Positions 45,740 to 58,199 of a DNA stretch of 64,000 bases are shown here, in pieces. Position numbers and translations under genes: made by a program. The stretch's first letter is position 1, and every line of letters starts with the position of its first letter. The DNA lies in the NCBI RefSeq assembly GCF_947179165.1, contig NC_077248.1, forward strand, positions 10,227,256-10,291,255. Reading direction: 5' to 3'. This stretch comes from Solanum dulcamara. Lineage: Eukaryota > Streptophyta > Magnoliopsida > Solanales > Solanaceae. Under the pieces are notes generated by a model, which saw only the letters and a list, made by a program, of their open reading frames with translations, was not told the origin of the DNA and did no database searches.

Positions 45740-47910
45740 GAGTGGTTATATGCTAAAATTCCTCAAAAAAATATTACATCTTGCTTTTCTTTTTTCCCTA
45801 ACTTTCATATCAATTATATGAACTACAAAATTTGATTTATATATTTGACATGAAAGTGAAACATAATATACCATCTGCTAGCAGATGAAAGTGAATTCAA
45901 AATGTTCATTAAGGAAAGACACTTCACTGAGGCACAAATTAATGAAGCTAGACTATAAGCAGTGATACCTTTGTTGGGGAGAGGAGGATGATTAGGTTAA
46001 TCTTAGCTTTGAAACAATGTACCAATTAACTCATTGGTTGGTATATTACCTATTATCCTCTAAACAAGTTATGCAATACTATGATTACTTCTCCCTCATA
46101 CGCAAAATATAAAAACAAAACATTGAATTTCTCTTTTATATCTAGTTTTTTTTCTTTTTCCCAATAATTACTTCTCCATAATTTTCATCCAAACTTGGTG
46201 AAACAACTCCTCCTTGTGGAGGGTGGTAGGGGTGGGGGCAAAGAGATTTGGTCTGTATATTTTATTTACTATACAAGGTGTTAGTTTTTATGTATGGAAA
46301 ATTGAAGATTACGATTCAAATTAATTGTTGGTCTCAGAAAATAAATATGTTTCAGTTGACACGAAGACAATTCTACAATAGTACAAAACATCCATCTCCT
46401 CCTTGGCTATCTATATGTAATTTTTTCTTAGGTTATTAGGTCAGCTAAAAAATATTTATAAATAAGCTTGTTATATTATGAGTAAGATACATAGCTTATT
46501 TGTTATCATAGGTAAAGAATAAAAATGACTTGATTGTGTAAGAATTTTTTTATATTAACAGTGTATAGAACTTAATTTCATACGGAAGTAACACTTCTTA
46601 TGTTGTATTTCAAATAACTAACTGCTAGCTTTGTTCCGTTTAGTAAAAATAGTTACATCAAAATATTTGCGATTTTTGACGAATAAGAGAGTTGATTTCT
46701 TTTAATTATTATTTTACCCTTATGCTAATAAATATGGAAGGAGATTAATGTGATGAAAGAAAGAGTAGTAACAAAATTGAGATTAAAAAAAAGAAATAAT
46801 TTATTTTAATTTATTATTTTTTAAAGGGCTTGTGAAAAATAAACGTGACCAAAAAAAAAAAGAGGCACTAATATATTTCTTGATAATAGTCATAATACTC
46901 TAAATTTTTTAGTGAAGGAAAGTTTGTGATTCACTTTTGATTAAAATGTTTTTTTAATCTTGTTAATAATCTAGAAAGCAAAAAAAGAAAAGAAAAGATA
47001 AACTACCTTACGTTAGGTGCTTTTTCTTTCATTTTAATTTCCTTATTTTTTATTCACATCTTTCTTTTTCATTTCACTTTCTTTTCCTTTACATGACTGA
47101 TTTAAAATACTACTAATTGTCGCTATTGTTAAAGAAAAGGATAGGCTGAATATTGAGTTCCTTTTTTTGGACAAAAATTACTAAACTTTGCCTAAGTATC
47201 ACAAGAAGTGAGTAAATATATTAGGAAAGAATAGTTTCGACGTTAAAGTTGAAAAATAATATTTTAGAAATTGAAATTATATTTGAACCATCGATTTTTT
47301 GTGAATAATTTTTTTTTATTTAAAAAATTAACCAAAAAATCAATTCCACCAAACAATGTTTTTTAAAAAATTAAAAAAAGGGAAATGTCTGGATACCTTT
47401 AAAAATTGTTTTTTTGTCACTTAGTTTTTTGACAGCGACATTAAGTTAGTGGCAGTTAATCGTAGAGCTTATCGAATTTAGTTGCATGTGGGGACATGAA
47501 GAAACACAAGAATCATATGGCTTTTGACAGTCATTAGTTTTGGGTATTAATTTTCTAACTTTTTCTCATTTTAACTTTTTGGGTATTAAATTTAACCATT
47601 TTGAGAATAAAATAATCTTTATTAAAAATAACTTCATATATAAAAGTACTCAAACCAAGATTTCAAATCAAGAATGAATGAATACGTATGATATGCACTT
47701 CTTCCACCCACACAGAAAAATAGCTTTAACTTGCAAAATCATATAGTGGTCCACAGAGTTTGTACTTTATGTAACACGCAAGAAATAATTGGGGAAGAAT
47801 TACGTACCTAATGAAAGTTTGTTGTTAATTTTTTAAAAATTATTATTAGAATTGAATTTGAATGAAAGTTTGTTATTATTGTCTTAGAGATGGACCCCAA
47901 TATCCATGTC
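45740..47910. other. Intergenic stretch upstream of the laccase
   Basis: AT-rich with no supported gene. It contains several poly(A)/poly(T) runs. The last few hundred bases are the presumed distal promoter of the laccase. Confidence 0.45.
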
Positions 47911-47913
47911 ATC

Positions 47914-47986
47914 ACCAAACTAAAGAAAAACGACTCAGCAGCAAATTAAAATTAAATTAAAAAGGGCCTTTTCACCTATATATATA
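47914..47986 (+). promoter_or_regulatory. Laccase core promoter: MYB-type AC element and TATA box
   Basis: TATATATATA at 47977-47986 lies 82 bp upstream of the start codon. ACCAAAC at 47914-47920 fits the secondary-wall MYB-responsive consensus ACC(A/T)A(A/C)(T/C), as expected for a lignification-type laccase. The link is inference. Confidence 0.5.
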
Positions 47987-48067
47987 CAAGTCTAAAAGAC
48001 ATCTATCACAATGAAAACAAAACTAATATTTCTCTTTCTATTAGTAAAAAAAAAAGACAATTAAAAA

Positions 48068-50909
48068 ATGGAATCTTGGCTTCGTATTTTGTTCTTGTTT
48101 GCATGCTTCTTTCCAGCTTTCGTTGAATGCCGGATTCGACGTTACAACTTTAATGTAAGTGTTAGTAAAAAAGGAAATATTTTTTTTTTACGATATCAGT
48201 ATAATTTAACTTGTTATAGTAACTAACATACGTAAGATGGTTGGTTTGACACAGGTGATGATGAAGACTACGACCCGATTGTGTTCTAGCAAGCCCATTG
48301 CCACTGTTAATGGAAAATTCCCAGGACCAACAATCTATGCTAGGGAAGGTGACACTGTGCTCGTCAATGTTGTTAACCATGTCAAATATAATGTTTCTAT
48401 CCATTGGTAAGTTATATACAACAATACAAAGATTTTTGCATGACACGTGTAGTTTAACCAATTATAGCATGTTAGTTACAATTTTTATAAGGTCACTAAG
48501 TAATGTTTATTGTACATATTTACCGGCAATGACAATAATGTCACACCTAAGATTTGAGCAAATGATCTAAAGTAATTTTTGTACCCCTTTACTACGACAC
48601 TTGAATTTTTCAGTATGTTAAGGGATTTAAATAAATTTATGTATAACCAAAGAACTCATTTTTTCTTTCTATATTTGCATAGTATAATTTTTCGATGAAA
48701 GAGATTCAGTTGAACCCTTACGCCTACTTAGCTATGCCCCTGAATCATAAGTGACTTGATTGTATAAATATTTGTGACGCATAAAATTTAGGCTCCCCTT
48801 GAAAATATTAAAGATTAGTTTCCATTGTCAATCAATTATATTCACTTAATTGGTTCATTTTGCTTTACACAATACATCTTTTTTAATTATTTGGTCTTTC
48901 TGATAGGCATGGTGTGAGACAACTTAGAACAGGTTGGTCAGATGGACCAGCATATATTACGCAATGTCCAATTCAGCCAGGTCAAAATTATGTGTACAAC
49001 TTCACCATCACTGGTCAAAGGGGTACACTCTTTTGGCATGCTCATATTCTATGGCTAAGAGCCACTATGCATGGTGCCATTGTCATTTTGCCTAAGCTTG
49101 GTGTGCCATATCCATTTCCAAAACCTGACCATGAAGCTGTAGTTGTTCTAGGTGAACATAAATTACTCCACTTTTTTTTCCTTAGAAAAAATATAATTCA
49201 ATTTGCTACAAAATGAGATCATAAGATTAATTAGCTTAATTTGATGATCTAATGCAGCTGAATGGTGGAAATCTGATACTGAAGCTGTGATTAATCAAGC
49301 CATTAAGTCAGGATTAGCCCCTAATGTTTCTGATGCTCACACTATTAATGGTCATCCTGGAGCCATTTCAAATTGTCCATCCCAAGGTAATACCTATAAC
49401 TAGTTTATTTGAAAAATTGATGAGTTTAAATTTTGTACATTGACCGTGTATAATTATTTTTATTCTATCAGGTTAAGTTACCTACAATAACATGTAACCA
49501 TTCATGATGAATATTATGTTATTACTTAGAAAGAATGTAACTTATATACATTGACACTGTAATTTTTTTTGGGTGACTAGGTAATGTAAAATCCATTTTA
49601 TGCTATGAGTGTGTAAAAGTTAAACTTAACCTATTGTAACAGGTCTAAAAAAATACACTACATGCTAAATCCATCAAAATAATTCATGTGAAATATAATA
49701 AATTTTGATTTTTGAATATGCAGGTGGATACACATTGAGTGTTGATCCTGGAAAATCCTACATGTTACGAGTAATCAATGCTGCACTCAATGAAGAACTC
49801 TTTTTCAAAATTGCTGGTCACAAAATGACCGTGGTCGAAGTAGACGCTACCTATGTAAAACCCTTTAAAACAGAAACAATTATAATTGCACCAGGCCAAA
49901 CCACAAATGTAATTGTCACAGCTGATCAAGGTTCAGGGAAATACATGGTTGCTGCTTCTCCCTTCATGGATGCACCTATAGCAGTCGATAACGCGACTGC
50001 AACAGCCACGTTACATTATTCGGGCACTCTAGCTAGTTCGACTACTACCCTGACTAACACCCCTCCCAAAAATGCCACCCCTGTGGCTAACAATTTTATT
50101 GACTCTCTTCGAAGCCTTAATTCGAATAAATACCCTGCTAGAGTACCAAAAAATGTGGATCATTCGTTGTTTTTCACGGTGGGGTTAGGAGTTAACCCCT
50201 GTTCTACTTGCAAACAGGGGAATGGAAGCAGAGTCGTTGCTAGTATAAATAACGTCACGTTTACCATGCCAACTGTAGCGATTTTACAGGCACATTTCTT
50301 TGGCATCAAAGGAGTTTATACGACAGATTTTCCTCAAAATCCGCCGTTTAAATTCAACTATACTGGAACACCACCAACAAATTTGGCTACGATGAGTGGG
50401 ACTAAGGTTTATCGATTGCCTTATAACGCGAAAGTTCAATTAGTTTTGCAAGATACTGGAATTATATCCCCTGAAACTCATCCAATCCATTTGCACGGGT
50501 TCAATTTCTTTGCTGTTGGTAAAGGGATAGGAAATTTTAATCCAAAAACAGATCCGAACAATTTTAATCTTGTCGATCCTGTTGAGAGGAATACAATTGG
50601 AGTGCCTTCAGGAGGATGGGTAGCTATAAGATTCCGCGCTGACAATCCAGGTACTATAGAAAAAATGAAAGAAACAACATGTTACATTCAGTTAAATTGC
50701 ACCAATAGTTCAATTTTTTTTTTTTGACATTATCAACGTATATAACATAAATTCACGAGGCATCTTATGAATTTGCAGGAGTTTGGTTTATGCATTGCCA
50801 TTTAGAGATTCATACGACGTGGGGATTGAAGATGGCGTTCCTTGTAGATAATGGCAAAGGTCCTAATGAGTCACTTTTGCCCCCTCCAAAGGATCTTCCA
50901 AAATGCTAA
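48068..50909 (+). CDS. LAC: Laccase (apoplastic multicopper oxidase)
   Basis: Six exons: 48068-48154, 48255-48406, 48907-49151, 49258-49386, 49724-50650 and 50779-50909 (87, 152, 245, 129, 927 and 131 nt). All have GT..AG sites and consistent phases, coding 556 aa, normal for plant laccases. The start gives a signal peptide ([21 protein letters not shown]). Family knowledge: oxidises monolignols and other phenolics in the cell wall while reducing O2 to water. Seen: copper ligands in L1 His79-Trp-His81 (HWHG), L2 His124 and His126 (FWHAH), L3 HPIHLHG at 457-463 and L4 HCHLEIH at 519-525, with Cys520 as type 1 ligand and Leu530 in the axial position. Many NxS/T glycosylation sites. Three cupredoxin domains in order. 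Exon 5 carries a miR397 target site. No lesion seen. Which Arabidopsis laccase it matches is not determined. Confidence 0.95.
49773..49793 (+). promoter_or_regulatory. Predicted miR397 target site in the laccase mRNA
   Basis: The 21 nt from 49773 contain ATGCTGCACTCAATGA and encode INAALNE. Against miR397 as I remember it (starting UCAUUGAGUGCAGC), the first ten positions pair perfectly. Overall there is one G:U pair and one mismatch at the far end. Cleavage of laccase mRNAs by miR397 at this conserved place is well established. Confidence 0.8.
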
Positions 50910-52070
50910 AATTTTGAATGTAGGAACACAGCAAAGGCTGAAAGCTAAGAAAATTGCTTGTATTCATTTCTTGAGTGAAACTGGAAAATTTTTGCTCAAG
51001 CAAATCTATATGATAATAATTTGAAGTTTGTACGTATACATTCTTTTTGCGGTTTCTAATAGAAAGTTTGATGATGCGTATTTCTTCCATCTCTTCCTCT
51101 TGCTTTAGTTAATGCCCTTTGCTAAGTCCTTAGATATGGACAGTTTGTATTTTTCACATTTGGAATTGAATACCTTGGCTAGCTAGATAAGTTATGGAAT
51201 GACAATTGCTTAAATAAACGAAAGTATCCACATCGAGGCTCGTTATTAGTCCATAGAACATATCATGATGTGGCATACCAAATTGCACGACTTGTGTAAA
51301 ATTTGCTGTAGTATAAGGTGTAAAAGGATCAAAAAGTTAAATAGTTGCAGAGGAGTAAGCTGATGATAAAAAAACTTGTGTCAATTCTATAGAAAAAAAT
51401 AATCATATTTTTGTCAATGTTGTCTGTCATTATCTCTTTACTCTGTACCTTTTACATGAATAGATTTTCATCCTCTGTTTAAAAGGTATACCATTCGGAC
51501 TAGTTTGTAATGAGAGCAACATCTATACCTTAATTCCAAACAAGTTGGAGTCGACAATCAATAGTGAAAAGAGGAAGAAGAATACCTCTGTTCTTATGAA
51601 CCAAAAATGTCGACCAAATTGGTCATATAAATCGCTTAGTGGGAAATGTCCTGAAGAAATCCAACGAGTAACTAATAATCCTGTTATACAGAAAAAAGTA
51701 ACTATTATGCCCTTTTCTGACGAATCGTATAGTTTTACAATTTCATCGATTATGACTATTTAAGAGAAAGTAACTGGTGTAGAAGTTTGATATTTATTTA
51801 TGAATGACTTTTCAGCATGCTTATGCAATTTTATGAGTGTTTAAGGAGGAGGATAACCAATCACTCCGTCCACTATATTAAAAATAGATGTTTATTTAGA
51901 AAATGAATAAGTTACTAATTCACTTTATATTCAGAGGCAATTAGATCCACTCAGTTTAGATAAATTATTTTATACAATAAGTAAATTTCTTGACGTACAC
52001 ACATATAGAATGTGGACATAACTAAGCTACTAAATTCTACCGAACCCCTTTGCTTGCCACCTTGTCACAG
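50910..52070. other. Laccase 3' region and intergenic sequence
   Basis: Contains the presumed laccase 3' UTR, with AATAATAATTTG near 51014. 51545-51763 gives a short ORF with no recognisable domain and unconvincing composition. Nothing else is supported. Confidence 0.45.
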
Positions 52071-52072
52071 CC

Positions 52073-52438
52073 TCAGGAAACAGAATTGGATCTCTGGAGT
52101 GAATTAGATGAAGAATTCAAATTCAAGAAGTGGATGCAATCCTCAATGGCTTCAGCTCTTTGAGAATCAAATCTTTCAGCATAAGAACTCGATCTGGCCA
52201 ATCTTGTCGAAGAGACTACTTTACGTGAATTATACCTTTTTCTGTTTGAAAAAAAACTTAGTGCACTGCCCACCTTAGTTCCTATATCCTTCAAAATACT
52301 CATTGGATAAAATCCAGAAGAAGAAGTTCTTTGAAAAGTACTCCAAATAGATGAAGAAGTTGGTTTTTTGTTAGTAGAAAATAAATTTGTTGGCTTGTTA
52401 TGATGATCATAGCTACTATTCATGACTCTTGTATTCAT
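52073..52438 (-). CDS. Small Ser-rich basic plant protein of unknown function
   Basis: Single exon, 121 aa, starting MNTRVMNSSYDHHN. Its features look conserved rather than random: ILKDIGTKVGSALSFFS, then RKVVSSTRLARSSSYAERFD, SQRAEAIEDCIHFLN and a final RSNSVS. A C-terminal stretch of the type SxRAEAIEDCIxFxN followed by SRSNSV occurs in a small family of angiosperm proteins that I remember only as uncharacterised, some labelled Josephin-like although they lack a Josephin catalytic domain. It has no signal peptide or membrane segment, and Ser/Arg content suggests a soluble, possibly phosphorylated protein. Function unknown. Confidence 0.7.
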   Translation of the reverse strand: MNTRVMNSSYDHHNKPTNLFSTNKKPTSSSIWSTFQRTSSSGFYPMSILKDIGTKVGSALSFFSNRKRYNSRKVVSSTRLARSSSYAERFDSQRAEAIEDCIHFLNLNSSSNSLQRSNSVS

Positions 52439-52843
52439 TTTTACTTGGTAGGTTAGAATTGGGAAAATGCATGATAAAAAAAAGGTTATTTATTGAGAAT
52501 TGACGATCAAACCTACTTAACCTACTACTCTAATTTAATAGGACCACTACAAACTTTACTGATATATTTTGCAATTGACTGTGGACCAAACAGGTGTTTA
52601 ACTCACGTAATTACCTCCCTTAATTTTAAGCAACACATAATCATATTAAGGGTGTGCTTGACATGAAAGAAAAATGTTTTACAAAGAACTTTGTCTTGAA
52701 GAATATTTATATAGGTATATAATCTAGTCAGATACGGTGAAAAAGGGGTCGAGGATAGAATGGGGCAGGGAAGGTGAGGGTTGGCGTTGGGCCAGGGAGA
52801 GCCTAGGTTAATTGAATCCTCATTTGTCGAAAAAAATATAGTA

Positions 52844-53077
52844 CTTCCTCCATCCCATTTTATGTGGTACTCTTTGACTTGATATGGTGTTTAAAAAAAG
52901 AAAAGACTTTTGAAACTTGTAATTTAAAACAATTCTTAAATATTTGTGTGGCTGAGAATCATTTAATTAAGAGTAAAAGAAGAATTTTAAATATAAATTA
53001 TTTTTAATTATAGTAAAACATTCTTTTTTAAACGAACTAAAAAGGAAAGGGCGTCACATAAAATGAGACAAAGGGAG
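52844..53077. mobile_element. Stowaway MITE, 234 bp, with TA target duplication
   Basis: The ends CTTCCTCCATCCCATTTTATG and CATAAAATGAGACAAAGGGAG are inverted copies of the Stowaway consensus, flanked by TA at 52842-52843 and 53078-53079. Confidence 0.85.
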
Positions 53078-53079
53078 TA

Positions 53080-53685
53080 TTATGTTAATAGGGGAATATG
53101 GAACCTGTTTTTTTTTTTGTAAAAGGATCAAATATACTTCTATACTAAAATAATTTAAATATATCACTTTTCGGTTTAAATATAATTTTTCCGTTATATT
53201 TTCGGTTCAAACACAACCCTCTCATTATAATTTGACACAAATTTATCCATAATTTTGACGAAGTACCACGTGTGAAACTCATAATCAAATAAGTTATCCC
53301 CAATACTAACACGTGTTAAATTATGACTTCACCATTAGTATGGTTGGGAGTTGGGCGAGGGGGGTAGGGATGAGGTGGAGGGGAGGGGAGTAGTTAATGC
53401 GTAATATCACTTATGAACGAACCCACCCTAAGTCGAAACCTATTTAATCACAAACAATAAACGGTCTGGAAGTATACGAGCTTGATGTAGAAGAAATAGT
53501 TGGTGGTCTATGTTTCACCAAATTAGTCACGAATATCTTCATTCTGATATTCGTAAATTGTACTGTAACTCTTAAATTGACAGGAATTCTACTTGTAGCA
53601 ATTAGTTAGGTAATGTTCTTTTGACCTCATTAATTTAGACATCGTGCGTGAGACAATATACTTTTAAAAGTCCATATACAGATAG
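53080..53685. other. Intergenic sequence before the copia element
   Basis: No gene seen. 53115-53400 resembles half of a Mutator-like inverted-repeat element (ATATCACTTTTCGGTTTAAA, CCACGTGTGAAACTC) with no partner. Confidence 0.35.
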
Positions 53686-53770
53686 TGTTGACAACATTCA
53701 AGTAGGTTTTGATAATGACAATTGAAAACCAGGTGCACTTGTTAGACGGTGCATTAGGCAGACGCAGGAA

Positions 53771-53996
53771 ACTGAACAAATCCTTATACAAGTCAAAGAC
53801 GCAGAAATAAAGAAAGACGGTACAATATGACTCCTATAGAAAAAAACAATAAAACTAAAGTTGTATTTCCCTTGTAGGACTCAACTGGACAAATCTTTAT
53901 CCAAGTCAAAGACGCAGAAATAAAGAAAGACGGCACAATATGACTCCTATAAGGAAAAATAATAAAAGTAAAGTTGTATTTCCCTTGTAGGACTCA
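53771..53996. repeat. 113 bp tandem duplication in the 5' LTR only
   Basis: The segment from ACTGAACAAATCC (53771) recurs from ACTGGACAAATCT (53884), including AAAGACGCAGAAATAAAGAA. The 3' LTR has one copy, which explains why the LTRs differ in length (837 and 746 bp). Confidence 0.85.
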
Positions 53997-54523
53997 ACTA
54001 GGTCTTAAAAAACCAATGCTATAAAAAGAAAAGGTCGCACAAAGGATTAATGGGTTTTTTGCAAATCTGATATTGAATTTCTCAAAGCAAAAGGCAAGAT
54101 AGCAATTTAAGAGCAAAACATCGAAGAAAGAAGAACTAGAGTTAGGTTTTCTTTCTGAAAGTTAATTCATGTATTTGAATCTACTTAGGAATATTATTGA
54201 GTTATAATTTTTTAAGGTAGAAAGTGAGACTTGTAACAAGAAGTGGGTTTGACTTCTTGTGAGTTCGAGTTTCGATTATAGTTAATCGTTAGAGTTTAGG
54301 TACTTGAGCTAGTTCCTTGATTATGGAGTTGTAATCTAAAACCCCTCTTTGAAGGTTAGTAAAGTTTGATGGAAATTCTACGAGGGGTAGGTTATGGTTT
54401 TTCTTACCTTGAAAAAAGAGATTTTCCACAATAAATTCTGTATCTTGTCTTTACTGTTTACATTCGTATTACTAGTTCAGAACCTGATTCTTGAAATTAT
54501 TAGGTGGTATAAGTTTCTTCGAT

Positions 54524-54535
54524 TGGTATCAGAGC
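54524..54535 (+). other. Copia primer-binding site
   Basis: TGGTATCAGAGC, complementary to the 3' end of initiator tRNA-Met, directly after the 5' LTR. Confidence 0.85.
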
Positions 54536-54589
54536 AAGTCTTTTTACTTAAAGATTCAAATATTGCACAAGAAGGATAATCACAGACAA

Positions 54590-55560
54590 CGCCTCCACTA
54601 TTCAATGGGAAATACTACGGATGGTGGAAAAACAGGATAATGGATCACCTGATAAGAGATAGTCCAGATCTCTGGAATGTTATTCCTAATGGACCCACTA
54701 TTCCTATGAACACTGGAACAGATGGGACAACACAGGTACCAAAAGACAAAAAGGAGTGGAATACGAAAGACAAACTGGCAATTCAAAGAAATGCAAAGGC
54801 TAAGAAGATCTTAATTTATGGAATAGGTCCAGATGAATACAACAGAGTCTCTATCTGTCAGAATGCAAAAGCAAATATGGGACACCTTGAAAACTGCTCA
54901 TGAGGGAACTAATCAAGTCAAGAAATCCAAAATCGATAATCTGAATCGATAGTATGAACTGTTCAGAATGATGGATGGAGAAATAATTCAAGATATGCAT
55001 ATCAGGTTCACCACTATAATCAATGAAATCTATTCTCTAGGAGAAGTGATTCCAACTGGAAAAGCTATCAGGAAACTCTTGAGTATTCTTCCTGAATCAT
55101 GGAAAAGAAAATTAGAGGCAATTACTGAGGCACGTAATCTCGACAACGATGATGATAGATGAACTCATTCGAAGTCTACTGACCTATGAAACAAAGAAGA
55201 ACCAAGAAAAAGAAATCGGAGGCAAAAGGAAAGAGAAGAACTTGGTTCTTAAAGCAACGGAGAAAGATGACTTTGAAGAGGAGAATATAGAACTGATGAC
55301 AAAAAGGTTTCAAAGAATGCTGAGAAAAGGACAAACAAGTCAGAGGAGATAACCTCATAGAACCACTAACAAAGACCTAAGAGAGCAACTATGTCACAAG
55401 TGTGAAAGTCTAGATCACTTCATCAAATTCTGTTCATTATGGGCTTTGGAGTACAAAAAGAATAACTCTGAAAGAACAAAGGAAGTCAGGAGTGATCAAT
55501 ACATCCTTACAAATTGAAGAATGATCAATCAAGAGGGTGACCTGACTGTGAAGAAAGCTT
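54590..55560 (+). pseudogene. Copia gag, interrupted
   Basis: Translation pieces: LFNGKYYGWWKNRIMDHLIR, then KDKLAIQRNAKAKKILIYGI, and after frame changes the conserved VIPTGKAIRKLLSILPESW. A CCHC zinc knuckle lies at about 55392-55434 (CHKCESLDHFIKFC). Interrupted by several stops; it would package RNA in an active element. Confidence 0.75.
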
Positions 55561-56499
55561 TTGCAGCATGGGAAATTCTCCTGGAAAAGAGTCTGATGGG
55601 ACTGAAGCTGGAAATCAGTCATTACTGGCAATGGAAGGAGAAAGGGAGTACGACTTCTTAACACTAGTAGCAATTGCTCAGTCAGATGATAAGGAGAACC
55701 ATTATCAGTCAAAAGATATAATCCTAGCTTTGATGGCTGGAACAAATTCAAAAGAAGATGAAGAGGACAACAAGCAGACCAAGGTAAGTTTTCATCAAAT
55801 CAAAGAAAATCTTCTTTTCTATTCCAAAAGGAAACTAGAATCTTTATTTGGTGTTCTCATAGATGCATATCATACAACATGTGCTGCAAAAAAACATATG
55901 TTGGATGACTATTCACCCTTGAGAACAGAGAATGAGACTCTAAAAGCCTTAAACAAAAATCTTCAAGAAAAAATTAACGGACTAAACTCCTTTAGGAAAA
56001 GAAAATATGTATAAAACAATGTACACCTTGCTCTAGATGAAACTATAAAGAGGTTAAACAATGAGTCACAGTCGTTAACTAAAAAGAATGAGGCTCTACT
56101 CGAGGAACTTGAGAAAATTAAAAAGGAATTAGAGATCAATATGAGATGGACAAAGTCATTCATAATCCTTGACGATATCCAAAGAAGCTAATCCTCAACT
56201 AAACATGAAATAGGTTTCAAGAATAATTCTATAAAATCTGGTGAAAACTGTTATGATATGCCACGTACTCACTGTGAACAAAATAGTCATCAAACATACA
56301 TACGTCAAAAGAGAACATGGCTATTAAAAATAATCTAACCTATGTGAAGAAAACGTCTTATAGAACATGAATCAGGAAACTGATTCACAAATATAATCTC
56401 CTACCTAAATGGACTAAGAAAAATCTAATTCATCATTTCACTCCCAAACAGGAACCCAAGTGGATTTGGGTGCCCAAAATTAATCTATAATTGATTGTG

Positions 56500-57800
56500 C
56501 AGGAATAGGTAAGAGGAAGACATAAGCAATGGTACTTGGATAGAGCGTGTTCAAGACACATGACAGAAAACAAAAATAACTTCCTCTTACTAAATGGTTT
56601 CCATGGAGGAACCGTAGCTTTTGCAAATGGAAAGAAAGGTGAAATCATGGGAATTGACAAAGTTAGACCTTCCCATTCTCAAGTAATAAACAATGTATAC
56701 TATGTTTGAAGGATTAAAACATAATTTTCTTAGCGTATCACAAATATGTGATAGAGGAAATAATGTACTCTTTACATTAATTGCGTTCAGAGTAATTAGT
56801 GCAAACTCAAAGAAACTAGTCCTTATAGAAAAAAGGCATAAAAATGTCTTCAAAATTGACATTATGGGCCCAGAAACACCAATGCTCAAAAGCCTAAGTG
56901 TAGTTGATGATAATTCATTCTTATGGCACTAGAGACTGAGGCATGCAAGCTTCTCAATAATAAATAAACCAATATCTAAACAACTGGTGCGAGGACTGCC
57001 AACGAGATGATTTAATGAAAATCAAGTATATGGAGCATGTGCGCAAGGAAAACATGTGAGATCATCATTCAAACCAAAGAATATGGTAAGCACAAAGAAG
57101 ACCCCGATACTGTTGCACATGGAATTATGTGGATCAATGAGAGTCTAAAGTTGTTGAGGTAAGAGCTATGTGTTTCTTATTATTGATGATTACACTAGAT
57201 TTACATGAACTCTGTTCTTAAGTTCAAAAGATGAGACATATGATGTATTTGAAATTTTTGTAAAACTAGTTCAAAAGAAATTAAAATGTGAATTAATGAG
57301 CATCAGATCTAATTATAGAATAATTCGAAAACTCTAAGTTGCTTGAGTTCCCTGCTGAAAATAGTGTAGATCATAATTTTTTGTACCACAAACACCACAA
57401 CAAAATGGTGTAGTGGAACGTAAAAATAGATCCTTGGAAGACATGGCAAGAACCATGTTGATTGCCAGTGGTCTTCCTAAGAGGTACTAAGCAAAGGTTG
57501 TATACACTGCATGTTACTTGATTAATAGATACATGATTAGGTATGTACTCAATAAAACACCTTATGAAATAATAAATGGAAAAAACCAAATTTAGCGCAT
57601 CTCAGGGCCTTTGGCTGTGTATGTTGTGTACACAACAATGACAAGGATGCTTTAGGAAAATTCAATGCCAAAAGTGATGAGAAAATTTTTCTTAGATATT
57701 CTTCTCAAAGTAAAGCCTACAAAGTTTTCAATAAAAGAACCAATCGTGTCGAAGAAAGTTCACATGTTATATTTGACGAAGCTAATCACTTGGTCGAGAA
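56500..57800 (+). pseudogene. Copia protease and integrase remnants
   Basis: Near 56530 is the protease region WYLDRACSRHMT, in which the catalytic D-S-G triplet has become D-R-A. LKHNFLSVSQICDRG follows. Integrase pieces include RLRHASFSIINK (zinc-binding region) near 56940, FLIIDDYTRFT (first catalytic Asp region) near 57180, and QQNGVVERKNRSLEDMARTM near 57400-57450. Many stops intervene. Confidence 0.75.
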
Positions 57801-58199
57801 AGATGTGCAGGGCAATAGTGATGAGATGGGTATGACGAACCTACTACAAAGAGATATTGATGATGCTGACTATGAGGACACCAAACTTTCAAACAATAAT
57901 GTCGAAACTCCAGACCTAAATCATAAACCAAATGAGCGTACTGAGGATACTCTTCCAACTATGGACATCATCTCTATTGAACCTGATCCTTATCCTCCAG
58001 TCACAGGAGAAAGAAGTTAGACAAACATCTGGAAACACAAAAGCTCTTATCCTATACAGAACCTGCTCACTCCTCTTGACTCAGGAATTCAAACGAGATT
58101 TAAACTACGGAACCTATATGCCTTATCCGCATATCTATCAGTCATAAAACCTAAGAATATTAAAGAAGCACTTCTATATGCGGATTGGATCACTATCAT

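Noticed and set aside
51545..51763. 72-codon ORF downstream of the laccase
   Set aside because: No conserved motif, no clear promoter or homology, Lys/Ser/Ile-rich as chance AT-rich ORFs are.
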